A DNA stretch of 35,960 nucleotides from Verrucomicrobiota bacterium JB024. Its GTDB lineage: Bacteria; Verrucomicrobiota; Verrucomicrobiia; Opitutales; Cerasicoccaceae. The position numbers were made by a program, and so were the translations under genes. The DNA lies in NCBI GenBank assembly GCA_030673825.1, contig JAUTCS010000066.1, positions 1 through 35,960 on the forward strand. The letters are read 5' to 3'. Position 1 is the first letter of the stretch. Each line of letters begins with the position of its first letter. Under the pieces are notes generated by a model. It was not told the DNA's origin. It was given only the letters and a program-made list of their open reading frames with translations, and did no database searches. Below, one piece after another: positions 1-8,042 of this stretch.

Positions 1-1614
1 GCCCTGACCGAGTACGAGCCGCGCTACTATGATGTGCTTGGCATCGGAACTTATTTTGGCCCCAAGCGGATCGCGTGGGATACGGATGTGTACGATTCCT
101 CGACCGGCATCCATGTGGCGACGACGGGCGACGACTCCACCGGAGACGGCAGCGTGGGCAATCCGTATTTGACCATTAGCAAAGGCTGGGACATTGCTGT
201 CGCGGCTAACGGCGGCACGGTCTGGGTACACGCTGGGGAATATGCCGAAAATGTGTCCGCTGGCTATTTCCTCAAGAACGCGGCTGCGCCCTCAAGTACG
301 GTGACGATTCGGGGCGTACCCGGGGAGAAGATTATCTGGACGAACACGGCAACCGGCGCTTACGTTTTCAGGCTGACCGGCGCGTGCTCAAACATCACGA
401 TCCGGAATGTCACCTTCCGGCAGGCTTACGCCTCGGGCTCTGGATTTGTGTACTGTAACGATGCGTCGAACGCATTGAGCGCCCTGCAATTGATCGAGTG
501 CCACTTCGACGGAGCGGTGAACCGCGCAACCTATTTTATCCAGCTCGTCGGCGCGGGCGGATCGAGTGGCGTCAAGGTCAAGCGGTGCAGCATGACTGCC
601 GCCGGAACCGGGATGAGCACGATATTCAGTAACCACGTCGGGCTGGAAGTTGTTGGTAATTCGTTTGTCAATACCGCCTCGGCAACGTCGTGGTTCGGCG
701 TAAGGCTGAACGCAGGGAACAGCGGCAATATTTACCTCAACTCGAACTACATGCGCGGCGCTGACGGCGACGGCATCAATCAGGATACCGCTTTTACCGG
801 GACAGCCGCTGTTGTGGCCCGCCGCAACGAGGTCATCTTGACCACTGGCGGAGACGGTCTTTACCTCTATGGCGGATCGGCCACCTACCCGGCCACGGTG
901 GACATCCGGCGTAACCGGATTACGGTGCCAAGCGGGAACGGATTAGTCGTCGTGCAGGCAGTCAGCGGCGGAACGATGGAGAACAACCGGGTTGTTGCCG
1001 GTGCGGATCGTGTGATGAACTGTGGCGCGGATGGCGTCGGGCTTGAGCCCGTTGAAAACGTCGTCGTGCGGCACAATCACGCGATTGGCCAGGACGCCGG
1101 CACAACGCACACGCTGCTCATCGGGCCTTTCTCGTCGGGAATCACTGCCGACTATAACATCGTGGACGGCAGTGACGGTGCTCACTACGGACTGGTGTTT
1201 AAAGGCGCAAACAGCAGCTTCACGGACAGCATTATCTACGGCGGCACGGATTCGGCCTTGTACCTCAAAGGCACGGATACCTGTACCGTCAGCCGATGCC
1301 TGGTCGTGCAAAATCAGTCCACCGTCGATGCGACTCTGGAGTTCCAGGACGGCTCTGCTCTTGAGCCTCTGGTGGACTCATCCGTGACGGAGTGCATTTT
1401 TGAGCTTACTGCTGGCAAACTCTACGGCTTTGGGGCCGGGTCCACTCACCTGAGCACCGGCAACGTCATCAATAGCAATGCCTACCTGCTCAGCGGGACA
1501 GCCACATGGGGAACCATGTTTGCCTCTGCCGTCACCTCGCTGGCCGAAGTCCGCGCCTCCTGGGCCGCTAACTACGACGTGACCACCAACGACGCAGATT
1601 CGACCGACGAGTAG
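1..1614 (+). CDS. Right-handed beta-helix protein, N-terminus cut off by the window edge
   Basis: The reading frame is open from base 1 (A-L-T-E-Y-E-P-R-Y-Y-D...), so the GTG at 34 is probably not the real start and about 537 residues of a longer protein are visible. From about residue 40 on it shows short repeating turns with N-N, N-x-I and G-N-x-I/V patterns (IYLNSNYMRG, VDIRRNRITV, VVRHNHAIG), typical of right-handed parallel beta-helices. Early text such as STGDGSVGNPYLTISKGWD resembles the start of many pectate-lyase-like or phage tail-spike helices. No catalytic motif was recognised. The next genes look like a phage lysis/membrane cassette, so a tail-spike or receptor-binding role is plausible, but a secreted glycan-binding protein is also possible. 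The fold is fairly sure; the function is unknown. Confidence 0.7.
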   Translation, partial: ALTEYEPRYYDVLGIGTYFGPKRIAWDTDVYDSSTGIHVATTGDDSTGDGSVGNPYLTISKGWDIAVAANGGTVWVHAGEYAENVSAGYFLKNAAAPSSTVTIRGVPGEKIIWTNTATGAYVFRLTGACSNITIRNVTFRQAYASGSGFVYCNDASNALSALQLIECHFDGAVNRATYFIQLVGAGGSSGVKVKRCSMTAAGTGMSTIFSNHVGLEVVGNSFVNTASATSWFGVRLNAGNSGNIYLNSNYMRGADGDGINQDTAFTGTAAVVARRNEVILTTGGDGLYLYGGSATYPATVDIRRNRITVPSGNGLVVVQAVSGGTMENNRVVAGADRVMNCGADGVGLEPVENVVVRHNHAIGQDAGTTHTLLIGPFSSGITADYNIVDGSDGAHYGLVFKGANSSFTDSIIYGGTDSALYLKGTDTCTVSRCLVVQNQSTVDATLEFQDGSALEPLVDSSVTECIFELTAGKLYGFGAGSTHLSTGNVINSNAYLLSGTATWGTMFASAVTSLAEVRASWAANYDVTTNDADSTDE

Positions 1615-1640
1615 CAACTTAACACCAAACTCAAACATCT

Positions 1641-2330
1641 ATGAAAAAGATTATCGCAATCATCGGGCTGGCCTGCGCCGCCCTGTTTGTCGTCGGTGGA
1701 ATGACCGGCTGTGGCACTGTCAAGAGTGCCGTTTATGATGAGGTCCGAACGCCGACCGGCGAAGTCAAGACCGGCGACGGTGTGCTTGTCTCTGATCTTC
1801 CTGCCGAGATCCAGCAGGCCGCGCTCGATCAGGGCTACGACATGACGGACGTGATCTTCTTGGACGAAATGGACGCCAGCACGGCGGCGGTCATCCGCGC
1901 AGATAACCCGGCCCTGGTCACTCAGAAGACCCGAGAATACTACACCGTCGAATACAAGCTCAAGCCTATCACGGAATCCCTCGTCCAGACGACGGGAGCT
2001 ATTCCGGTGCCTGGGGCAAACTACATCCCGATAGCCCTTACGGCGGTGTTGGGCGTGCTCGGGACCTGGCTCAAGGGCAGGCAGGCGACCAAGGCCCAGC
2101 AGACGGTCGCCACACAGGACAAGATTATCAAGACCTTCGCCATTGCCGACGACACGCTCCAGAACGTGGTTGACCAGATCGCCGCGAGCAATCCCACCTT
2201 CGCGGCCAAGTATTACGAAATTCGTGATCAGGTGCTCAAGCAGGGTGGAACCGCCAATCAGGTTCTGGCCGAAGTTCTCGCAATCATCGAGAAGAATCAG
2301 ACGCCGACACAGATCCTCTCAGCTGCTTAA
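1641..2330 (+). CDS. Small lipoprotein with internal membrane segment, phage-module-like
   Basis: This is a 229-residue protein starting 26 bases after the beta-helix gene. The N-terminus is a lipoprotein signal: two lysines, a hydrophobic stretch and a lipobox-like M-T-G-C ending at Cys24. A second hydrophobic stretch near residues 122-145 begins with V-P-G-A-N-Y-I-P and is followed by a basic K-G-R-Q patch, so the protein may span from the outer-leaflet anchor to another membrane. The C-terminal third is polar and helical. The order lipoprotein, single-helix protein and tiny protein after a beta-helix gene resembles phage lysis (spanin/holin) cassettes, but no family was recognised. Function is inferred from context only. 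Confidence 0.65.
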   Translation: MKKIIAIIGLACAALFVVGGMTGCGTVKSAVYDEVRTPTGEVKTGDGVLVSDLPAEIQQAALDQGYDMTDVIFLDEMDASTAAVIRADNPALVTQKTREYYTVEYKLKPITESLVQTTGAIPVPGANYIPIALTAVLGVLGTWLKGRQATKAQQTVATQDKIIKTFAIADDTLQNVVDQIAASNPTFAAKYYEIRDQVLKQGGTANQVLAEVLAIIEKNQTPTQILSAA

Positions 2331-2338
2331 TCCCTCTC

Positions 2339-2368
2339 GCCCGCCCGGACAGGATGCGCCGGGCGGGC
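2339..2368 (+). terminator. Strong GC hairpin after the lipoprotein gene
   Basis: A perfect 10-bp inverted repeat (GCCCGCCCGG / CCGGGCGGGC) with a 10-base loop starts 8 bases after the lipoprotein stop codon. It is followed by TTCACTTT rather than a clean T run, so it may terminate or only attenuate read-through into the next small gene. Confidence 0.6.
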
Positions 2369-2393
2369 TTCACTTTATGAACGAAACCGACCG

Positions 2394-2675
2394 ATGAGTA
2401 TCAAGGAAGCCAAGGACCAGTTGTCAAAAGGAGTCATGCTTGCCGCGGCAACGCTGCTATTCGGCGGCGGAGCTATCGGTGGCACATGGGTTTACGACAA
2501 ACTCAGTGCGGTCGAGCAGCATGAGGTTCGTATCACGGTGGTCGAAAACGCGATGACCGACGTGGACAGCCTGGCCGAATCCGTCGACCGGCTGAACACG
2601 GCTATCAACGTCCAGAACGCTCTGCTCGGGCGGATCGACGAACGGCTGAAGGCCCAGGAACGGACCTCAAAATGA
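2394..2675 (+). CDS. Holin/XhlA-like one-helix membrane protein with coiled coil
   Basis: This 93-residue protein has a single predicted transmembrane helix near residues 13-34 (G-V-M-L-A-A-A-T-L-L-F-G-G-G-A-I-G-G-T-W-V-Y). A long amphipathic helix follows, with heptad-like hydrophobics (V-x-x-V-E-N-A-M-T-D-V, then L-x-R-L-N-T-A-I-N-V). That layout matches phage hemolysin XhlA or holin-associated proteins in size and order, although those often place the helix at the other end. Its stop codon overlaps the next start codon as ATGA, so the two are probably translated together. The membrane topology is clear; the holin link is inference. Confidence 0.6.
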   Translation: MSIKEAKDQLSKGVMLAAATLLFGGGAIGGTWVYDKLSAVEQHEVRITVVENAMTDVDSLAESVDRLNTAINVQNALLGRIDERLKAQERTSK

Positions 2676-2848
2676 GCGAGCAGGCGCCAGAGCCGACTTT
2701 TTCCCTTGCGGCTCAGGCACAGGCACACCTGAATTGTGAGCGCGAATACCTCAAGCGCGCCGAGGAGCACTACGACGAAGCCTACGCCGCGTGGTACTGC
2801 CAACTCAGTAACCAGTTTGTAACCAAGCCCACTGAGGCTAGTAAATAA
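2672..2848 (+). CDS. 58-residue acidic helical protein, translationally coupled
   Basis: The ORF starts at the ATG inside the ATGA that ends the upstream gene and runs 58 codons to TAA. The product is mostly helical and rich in Glu, Ala and Tyr (C-E-R-E-Y-L-K-R-A-E-E-H-Y-D-E-A-Y), with no signal peptide or membrane helix. The ATGA overlap and matching base composition support it as a real gene. No family was recognised. It is the last gene of the putative phage-like cassette. Confidence 0.55.
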   Translation: MSEQAPEPTFSLAAQAQAHLNCEREYLKRAEEHYDEAYAAWYCQLSNQFVTKPTEASK

Positions 2849-3233
2849 GCCATGTGTTTGGCGTCCTCTCAGCCCGACCACCTAAGCCAGTCTCTGGCAA
2901 AGAGATACTAACAGATCACTCCTGTTGATTCGCGGAATCCATCCGTGAATCCAGGTTTTTAGCTCAAGTCGAGCTGGTTGACGGCCGCCTGTTCGTAATA
3001 TTGCAGAATCTTGAGAAAGCGCATGCTTAATCGGCCCCGGAATACTTCCCAGGCAGCTTATTGCGAAAGGGTGAAATCGTTCTGTAATTGCCATCATGGA
3101 ACATTTCGGTACGGTGAAAACTGCCTCAGCAAATTCATCTATGCAGCCAGGTCATATGTCCTTGGTGTGACTGGCTTAATGAAGTATTAACAGTCAACCT
3201 GCTACGATAGGTAGCATAGTGACAAATTCTGCA
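2849..3233. other. Lower-GC intergenic stretch with no supported gene
   Basis: About 385 bases clearly poorer in GC than either flank. Both strands carry only short or stop-broken frames; a 71-codon minus-strand frame at 2882-3097 has no recognisable motif. The region separates the phage-like cassette from a broken response-regulator gene and most likely represents deletion or integration debris. No tRNA or clear attachment repeat was seen. Confidence 0.5.
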
Positions 3234-3490
3234 ATGAAAGTCCTTGTCATCGAAGACGATCGCGATGTCCGAGACAACCTTGTCCAGGTGCTCAGGGATG
3301 AGTCGTTTATCGTTGATGTTGTTGCAGATGGTGCCGAGGGCCTCTATCGAGCTAAGGAATGGCAGTATGACCTGTGCTGATTCTGGATGTTATGCTTCCA
3401 GAGTTCAATGGATGGCAAGTGCTGAAGCACTTGCGTCGAAATGGCATCAAGACCCCGGTCCTGATATGCTTATCCAAAGGATTGCCGATC
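3234..3490 (+). pseudogene. Frameshifted, truncated OmpR-type response regulator receiver
   Basis: From ATG 3234 the frame encodes 48 residues of a receiver domain with the acidic pair E-D-D at positions 7-9, and stops at TGA 3378-3380. The frame shifted at 3374 resumes exactly where the family continues: [14 protein letters not shown], which contains the phosphoacceptor Asp, then [13 protein letters not shown]. One missing base in the L-V codons at about 3373 explains the break. After about 3470 the match ends, with no beta-5 Lys region and no DNA-binding domain. This is therefore a decayed 5' fragment of a two-component regulator. It sits in low-GC debris and no partner kinase lies beside it. 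Confidence 0.8.
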
Positions 3491-3534
3491 AGCTCATGGA
3501 ACTTTCACAGTATGATTGTCCAAGCGGGCCGATG

Positions 3535-4578
3535 TCACTCTTCCAGTGCCTCGACATCCCCAGTGAGGTTGCCGGAGTGTGCCCAGCGTCCGGAGAAGTG
3601 CAGGACGTGAGGAAAGGTAGGGGTGCCGTATTCGTTGTTGTTGAGCTGCCCGGCCACGAGGTCCACGGCGTTGGCCGCGATCTGATCGTAGCACTGGTCG
3701 ATGCCCCACATGTCGGGATCGTTGGGCCGCAGGTACAGGCTGACGATGGGCAGGCCCATCTCCGATTGCAGGCGCTTGACCAGCTCCTCTCCCAGGTAGC
3801 GGTATGAGTTGATAATCAGGCCGTCGGTTTTGAGCGATCGCAGCCAGCCAACCATTTCCTCGCCGTCCCGCCATCTGGTCAACCGGAGATAGCGGGAGGG
3901 AGTCGGCTGAGGGGCGAAGGTGTTGAAGGCGGCCTCGTAGCTGCGGCGGCAGCGTTCGTTCACCGAGGGGTCGATGATCGCCGCCGGCCGCTCAATGCCT
4001 GTTTGGCTTAGTTGGGAAAGGCACTCCATCAGGCCGCCGTAGTGGTCGTGGGCGGTCCGGTGGCACTCGGGCGTCCACGAGGTGCTGCCGATGACGGCGC
4101 TGGCAAACGGGCTCAGGTCGATACCCAGATTGATCGAATCGTGCATCGTCGCCGCCGAAAAGATGATCCCGGTGATCCCTTGGGCCAGCAGGATATCGCG
4201 GATGCGGCGTGGGGACATCCCCGGATCCTCCAGCCAGAACTCCTGGAGCTTGTAGCCAATCTGATCTGCGCGTTTGCGGGCACCGAAGATCAGCAACTGG
4301 AAAAAGTGAGTCTGCTGGCTGCGGAGGCGGTCGCAATCCACCCAGATAAACGCGATCGTCTCGATCGCCTGGCGCGAGTGGGCCTGACGAATGTGGGACA
4401 TTAGCCCGGCCACGCGCGTGTTCGGGCGGTAGCCCAATTCACGTGCCAGGCTCTGGACCTTCAGGCAGGTAGCCCGCGAAACCTGCGGGCTGTTGCGCAG
4501 CGCATAGGAGACGGTGGAGACGGCCAATCCCGCTTTTTCAGCGATTTTTTTCAGCGTGATGGGGGAGTGGTCGGCCAT
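3535..4578 (-). CDS. LacI-family transcriptional repressor of glycan locus 1
   Basis: This 347-residue protein starts with a LacI helix-turn-helix ([21 protein letters not shown], residues 7-27) and hinge, followed by a periplasmic-binding-protein-like effector domain. It is divergent from the PEP-CTERM gene at 4644, and a perfect 7+4+7 palindrome lies between them, so it probably represses both itself and that operon until a sugar inducer binds. It is a clear paralogue of the LacI protein encoded at 22569-23597: both contain G-M-S-P-R-R-I and N-E-Y-G-x-x-T-x-P near the same places. The 3' end abuts the low-GC debris. The effector is unknown. Confidence 0.93.
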   Translation of the reverse strand: MADHSPITLKKIAEKAGLAVSTVSYALRNSPQVSRATCLKVQSLARELGYRPNTRVAGLMSHIRQAHSRQAIETIAFIWVDCDRLRSQQTHFFQLLIFGARKRADQIGYKLQEFWLEDPGMSPRRIRDILLAQGITGIIFSAATMHDSINLGIDLSPFASAVIGSTSWTPECHRTAHDHYGGLMECLSQLSQTGIERPAAIIDPSVNERCRRSYEAAFNTFAPQPTPSRYLRLTRWRDGEEMVGWLRSLKTDGLIINSYRYLGEELVKRLQSEMGLPIVSLYLRPNDPDMWGIDQCYDQIAANAVDLVAGQLNNNEYGTPTFPHVLHFSGRWAHSGNLTGDVEALEE

Positions 4579-4581
4579 GGC

Positions 4582-4599
4582 ATCTGAACGATTTCAGAT
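4582..4599. promoter_or_regulatory. Candidate LacI operator, locus 1
   Basis: ATCTGAA-CGAT-TTCAGAT is a perfect inverted repeat of 7-bp arms with a 4-base spacer, placed 3 bases upstream of the lacI-type start codon and 45 bases upstream of the PEP-CTERM start. Its position and symmetry fit an operator for the divergent regulator; binding is inferred. Confidence 0.6.
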
Positions 4600-4643
4600 A
4601 AACTTCATTTGCTGCCCCTGTCAATAGATGCTTTTCTGAAGCC

Positions 4644-5465
4644 ATGAAAAATACCCTGACCCGCACCTTGAAATCCTTATCCATGAACGCCCGTTTTCCG
4701 GTTCCGCTGAAAGCGTCTCTGCTCGGCCTGATCGGGTTCGGCTTCGTATCCGCCAGCGCCTTGTCGGCGCAAGTCACGCTGGATGCCCTCGGCGATGCCT
4801 ACGTCAAAGACGGCGCCTCCGCCGGTTCGAACACGGGCGGCAGCAGCGTGCTCGAAGTGGCCGCCCGCGGTACCGGCAACGACCGCAAGATCTACCTCAG
4901 CTTCGATGTGTCGACGCTGCCCTACAGTTCGTATTCGGGCTCCTCGCTGAGCCTGACCCTCAGCTCGCTCCTCGGGACAGCCGACGGTAATGTCTCGATC
5001 AGCTTTTACGCCATCACCGACAGCACTCCGACCTTTGACCAAAGCACGATCACCTGGAACAATGCCCCCAAGAACGTCACGGACAACTTTATCGAGTTTT
5101 CCGATGTGGGTACGACCGCGCTGGGCAGCGTCAGTATCGATACCACCAGCGCGAGCATCAACGGAACGGTCGTGACGCTGCAAGGCGCGGCCCTTGACAC
5201 CTTCCTGGACTGGGCGACCGGTAACCTGGGTGACTACTACGGCACCGGAGCCACCAGCGCGACTGATGGCAAGGTAACCATCATGATCTCGATGACCGCG
5301 ATTTCGACCCCCTACGAGCCGGGGTTCCGCTTTTACTCCTCCGAGGGCGCAACGGTCGATTTCTCCGGGCCGCAGCTGACCGCCATCCCCGAGCCGTCGG
5401 CGTCTTCCTACGGGCTGGCCGCGCTCGCCCTCGGTCTCGTCCTGTACCTGCGTCGCAAGAAGTAA
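4644..5465 (+). CDS. PEP-CTERM-anchored DNRLRE (CBM96-like) beta-sandwich protein
   Basis: This 273-residue exported protein has a long basic N-region and a signal peptide ending near S-A-L-S-A-Q; a start at Met14 (base 4683) would also give a good signal. The body begins with D-A-Y-V-K-D-G, then S-S-V-L-E-V and R-K-I-Y-L-S-F-D-V-S, the hallmark of the DNRLRE/CBM96-type domain associated with polysaccharide lyases, and has W-N-N-A-P in the middle. The C-terminus is a PEP-CTERM tail: I-P-E-P, a hydrophobic helix, then L-R-R-K-K. Such tails are processed by an exosortase (family knowledge), which is not in this window. It is the first gene of locus 1 and is probably a surface glycan binder (inference). 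Confidence 0.88.
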   Translation: MKNTLTRTLKSLSMNARFPVPLKASLLGLIGFGFVSASALSAQVTLDALGDAYVKDGASAGSNTGGSSVLEVAARGTGNDRKIYLSFDVSTLPYSSYSGSSLSLTLSSLLGTADGNVSISFYAITDSTPTFDQSTITWNNAPKNVTDNFIEFSDVGTTALGSVSIDTTSASINGTVVTLQGAALDTFLDWATGNLGDYYGTGATSATDGKVTIMISMTAISTPYEPGFRFYSSEGATVDFSGPQLTAIPEPSASSYGLAALALGLVLYLRRKK

Positions 5466-5483
5466 GCTCGTTCCTTTATCCGC

Positions 5484-5505
5484 GCACCGGGACTCGTTCC
5501 GGTGC
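5484..5505 (+). promoter_or_regulatory. Hairpin between PEP-CTERM gene and enzyme genes
   Basis: GCACCGG / CCGGTGC form a 7-bp stem with an 8-base loop, 18 bases after the PEP-CTERM stop codon. There is no immediate T run, so it is more likely a partial terminator or a 3'-end stabiliser of the lead mRNA than a full stop. Confidence 0.45.
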
Positions 5506-5531
5506 CATAGACCCCCATTTTTCCCGTATCG

Positions 5532-8042
5532 ATGACAGCCGCCCGTCCAGCCCAACTGGCCGTGCTCGGAGCCCTTGCCCTGAGCGCATCCACACTTGCC
5601 CTTTTGGGACAAGGTTGTGCCCAGCCCAAGAGCGACGCTGTCCCCGAGGCGAAAACGTCTCCGGCGGAAAGCACGCCGATGAAACAAATCGCCTCCGGCA
5701 AGTCTCGGACTCAGGGCGACGCCTCCTCGGATCATGCGGTGGAGTCGCCGATGGTCTGGGCGCACTACGTGACCTGGCCGATCGATGCGCGGGAGAAGTT
5801 CGACGACCCGGACGTGTTCTGGCCGCGCTACAGTGACCGGACGCTTCTGGGGGAGGATGTGGGCACGCGCGAGGGGATGACGGCGGCGGACTGCCGGGTG
5901 CAGATCGAGGCGGCGCAGGCGTACGGGATTCAGGGCTTTGCGGTGGATGTGCCCAACCCGCGCCACTACGTCTCCTCGATGGAGCGGGTGTACGAAGCGG
6001 CGGCGGGCACGGACTTCAAGGTGGCCCTGTGCGTGGACGGTTGGGATCTGGGTAAAAACGCCGTCCCGCGCGTGATCGACAGCCTCGTGCGCTATTTCGA
6101 AGCCTTCGGCGACAATCCGAACAACGTCACCCTCGACGGCAAGCCCGTCATCTTCATTTACAAGACCAACGTGCCCCTGAGCACGAGCCGCGAGATCGTG
6201 GACGGGCTGCGTGAGCGCGGTTACGAGGCGTACTGGCTGATGCAGGCGCAGCGGGAGACAGCGGGATTCTGGGAGGACGAGGAGCTCCTCGACGAGACGC
6301 TGGCGGTCTTCGACGGGCTCTACGACTTCGGGATCAACGGCTACACGCCCGCGCAGATGCGCACGCGGCTGGAGAATGGTCGCCGGGCATTGGAACGCGC
6401 GGGTGGGGGACTGCTCGTCGGTGGCGTTACTCCCGGTTACGCGGGCGCACACAATGCCTACTACCGACCGTTTTTCGGGACCGGCACCCAGCGCGACAAC
6501 TGGCAGGCGGTGATCGACGCCGGAGCGGACTGGGTCTGTATCACCACCTGGAACGACTACACCGAGAGCACGCAGTTCGAGCCCGCGGTCTGGGGGCGGG
6601 ACGTGCGGCTGGTGCTAAACGAAGCCCTCGCCCGCCAGTGGCGGGGCGAGGCCCCGCTCAAGGCCGATGCGCAGGCCGTGGTCGCGTACCGGCAGTTCGT
6701 CCGCTTGGGCGATCCCTGGACGCTCGAAGTCCTCAATCTCGGTTATGACGCTCCCGCTGCCCAGTGCTATATCCTGCTGACGGACCTCGACGGCAACCCG
6801 GTGGAGGCCTATCCGCCGGTCACGCTGGAGGCCGGGCAGATCGAGGCGCAGACGCTCCTCCTGGAAGAACCCGGCGTGCTCACGCCCTACGATTTTCAGG
6901 TTTGGGCGGCGGTCGTTCCGGCGGGGAGCAAGCCCGAGGGAGACGATTGGCAGGCGCTTTATCCCGTCTCGGTCTATGCGGGCACCATGCCCGACATGAA
7001 GCCCCAACTGCTGCGCAGCGGCCAATGGCTCGGGAATGTTAATGTCAGCCTCGACGGGGACGTTATCCTGGCCACCGGGCCGCAGTCCCGGATGTGGAGC
7101 GGTCGGGCGGAGTTGATCCGCGACGGGATCATTGTCGCGACCAAGGACATCCCGGCGGATTCTGCCCGTGTGACATTTACCCGGGAAGAAGCCCGCCGCA
7201 CCCGCCCGGAGAATCTCTACAGCGTACGCTTCAGCCGGTCCGATGGCGGCTACGCGCTTTCGCGGGCGTTTCGTCTGGATGAGCCCGCCGAAGAGGAGGT
7301 CGAGACCGTGGTCCTGTGGCGCGAGGGCGACTTTGACGAGACCTGGGGCGGCTTCTCCGAGGCCAGCTCGACGGAGCCGATGAGTGTGCCCGCCGGGCGC
7401 GTCTATGGCTTTGTCCTGCCAATGGACAGCGGCAGTATCGACCGGATCGAGGACAGCGGCCCGTGGCAGGTCGTCGGCCTGGGTGGCGGCACGCACTGGG
7501 GCCGTGCGGACGCTACAGCCCGCCCCTCCGCCCGCGAAGAAAAGCTCCCCGACGGGACGGCGCGAAAGTACCTTTCCTTCGACGGTGAAAAGGCCCGCGT
7601 CGTCATGCAGTCGCGGACCCTCCCGCATGATGTGATGACGGTCGAGGTCGTTTTCCGTCCGCAGCCGCAGGGGCGCGAGGCGTACTTTTTCTCCGATGCC
7701 GGACAGGCCAAGTACCTGGGCATCGACAGCGAGGGGAGGCTCTTCGCCGAGCGTGCGGGAATGCGCGTCAGCACGGATGCCCAAGTGCGCACCGGCGAGT
7801 GGAACCGCGCTGCCGCCGTTTACGACGGGTCTGCCGTCCGCGTCTATCTGGATGGCAATCTGGTCGGGGAGCAGGCCGTTGCCGCGACGGTGCGGCCCTA
7901 TAATTCCGTGGTCGCGCTTGGGTGCAAAAGCCGGGAAGGCCTCGGTACCAGCAACTATTACAAGGGGGACCTCGGCGGGTTGAGCGTGACGGCACGCCCG
8001 CTCGACCCGGAGGACTTTTATTTCCGGCAAGATGGTGAGTGA
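5532..8042 (+). CDS. GH71-like glycoside hydrolase lipoprotein with C-terminal LamG-like domain
   Basis: An 836-residue protein with an N-terminal hydrophobic segment ending at a lipobox-like G-Q-G-C (Cys29) and then a low-complexity linker, so it is probably outer-membrane attached. Residues about 73-360 form a TIM-barrel-like domain starting M-V-W-A-H-Y-V-T-W-P and containing W-V-C-I-T-T-W-N-D-Y-T-E-S-T near 333-346. The W-N-D-Y-x-E-S signature is typical of GH71 alpha-1,3-glucanases and related GH99-like enzymes. The middle holds beta-sandwich modules, and residues about 680-820 look like a LamG/concanavalin domain (D-V-M-T-V-E-V-V-F-R, W-N-R-A-A-A-V-Y-D-G, V-R-V-Y-L-D-G). It overlaps the next gene by 11 bases. 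GH71 membership is probable; the linkage cleaved is unproven. Confidence 0.75.
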   Translation: MTAARPAQLAVLGALALSASTLALLGQGCAQPKSDAVPEAKTSPAESTPMKQIASGKSRTQGDASSDHAVESPMVWAHYVTWPIDAREKFDDPDVFWPRYSDRTLLGEDVGTREGMTAADCRVQIEAAQAYGIQGFAVDVPNPRHYVSSMERVYEAAAGTDFKVALCVDGWDLGKNAVPRVIDSLVRYFEAFGDNPNNVTLDGKPVIFIYKTNVPLSTSREIVDGLRERGYEAYWLMQAQRETAGFWEDEELLDETLAVFDGLYDFGINGYTPAQMRTRLENGRRALERAGGGLLVGGVTPGYAGAHNAYYRPFFGTGTQRDNWQAVIDAGADWVCITTWNDYTESTQFEPAVWGRDVRLVLNEALARQWRGEAPLKADAQAVVAYRQFVRLGDPWTLEVLNLGYDAPAAQCYILLTDLDGNPVEAYPPVTLEAGQIEAQTLLLEEPGVLTPYDFQVWAAVVPAGSKPEGDDWQALYPVSVYAGTMPDMKPQLLRSGQWLGNVNVSLDGDVILATGPQSRMWSGRAELIRDGIIVATKDIPADSARVTFTREEARRTRPENLYSVRFSRSDGGYALSRAFRLDEPAEEEVETVVLWREGDFDETWGGFSEASSTEPMSVPAGRVYGFVLPMDSGSIDRIEDSGPWQVVGLGGGTHWGRADATARPSAREEKLPDGTARKYLSFDGEKARVVMQSRTLPHDVMTVEVVFRPQPQGREAYFFSDAGQAKYLGIDSEGRLFAERAGMRVSTDAQVRTGEWNRAAAVYDGSAVRVYLDGNLVGEQAVAATVRPYNSVVALGCKSREGLGTSNYYKGDLGGLSVTARPLDPEDFYFRQDGE

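Noticed and set aside
2882-3097. 71-codon minus-strand frame in the low-GC stretch
   Set aside because: No ribosome site, no motif and no similarity recognised; stop-poor by chance.
3244-3807. 187-codon plus-strand frame joining the receiver debris and the antisense of the LacI gene
   Set aside because: It is out of frame with the receiver sequence and then runs antisense to a real gene.
4677-6452. 591-codon minus-strand frame across the PEP-CTERM and GH71-like genes
   Set aside because: It overlaps two well-supported plus-strand genes, is rich in Arg, Gly, His and Val as expected of antisense frames in high-GC DNA, and shows no family motif.
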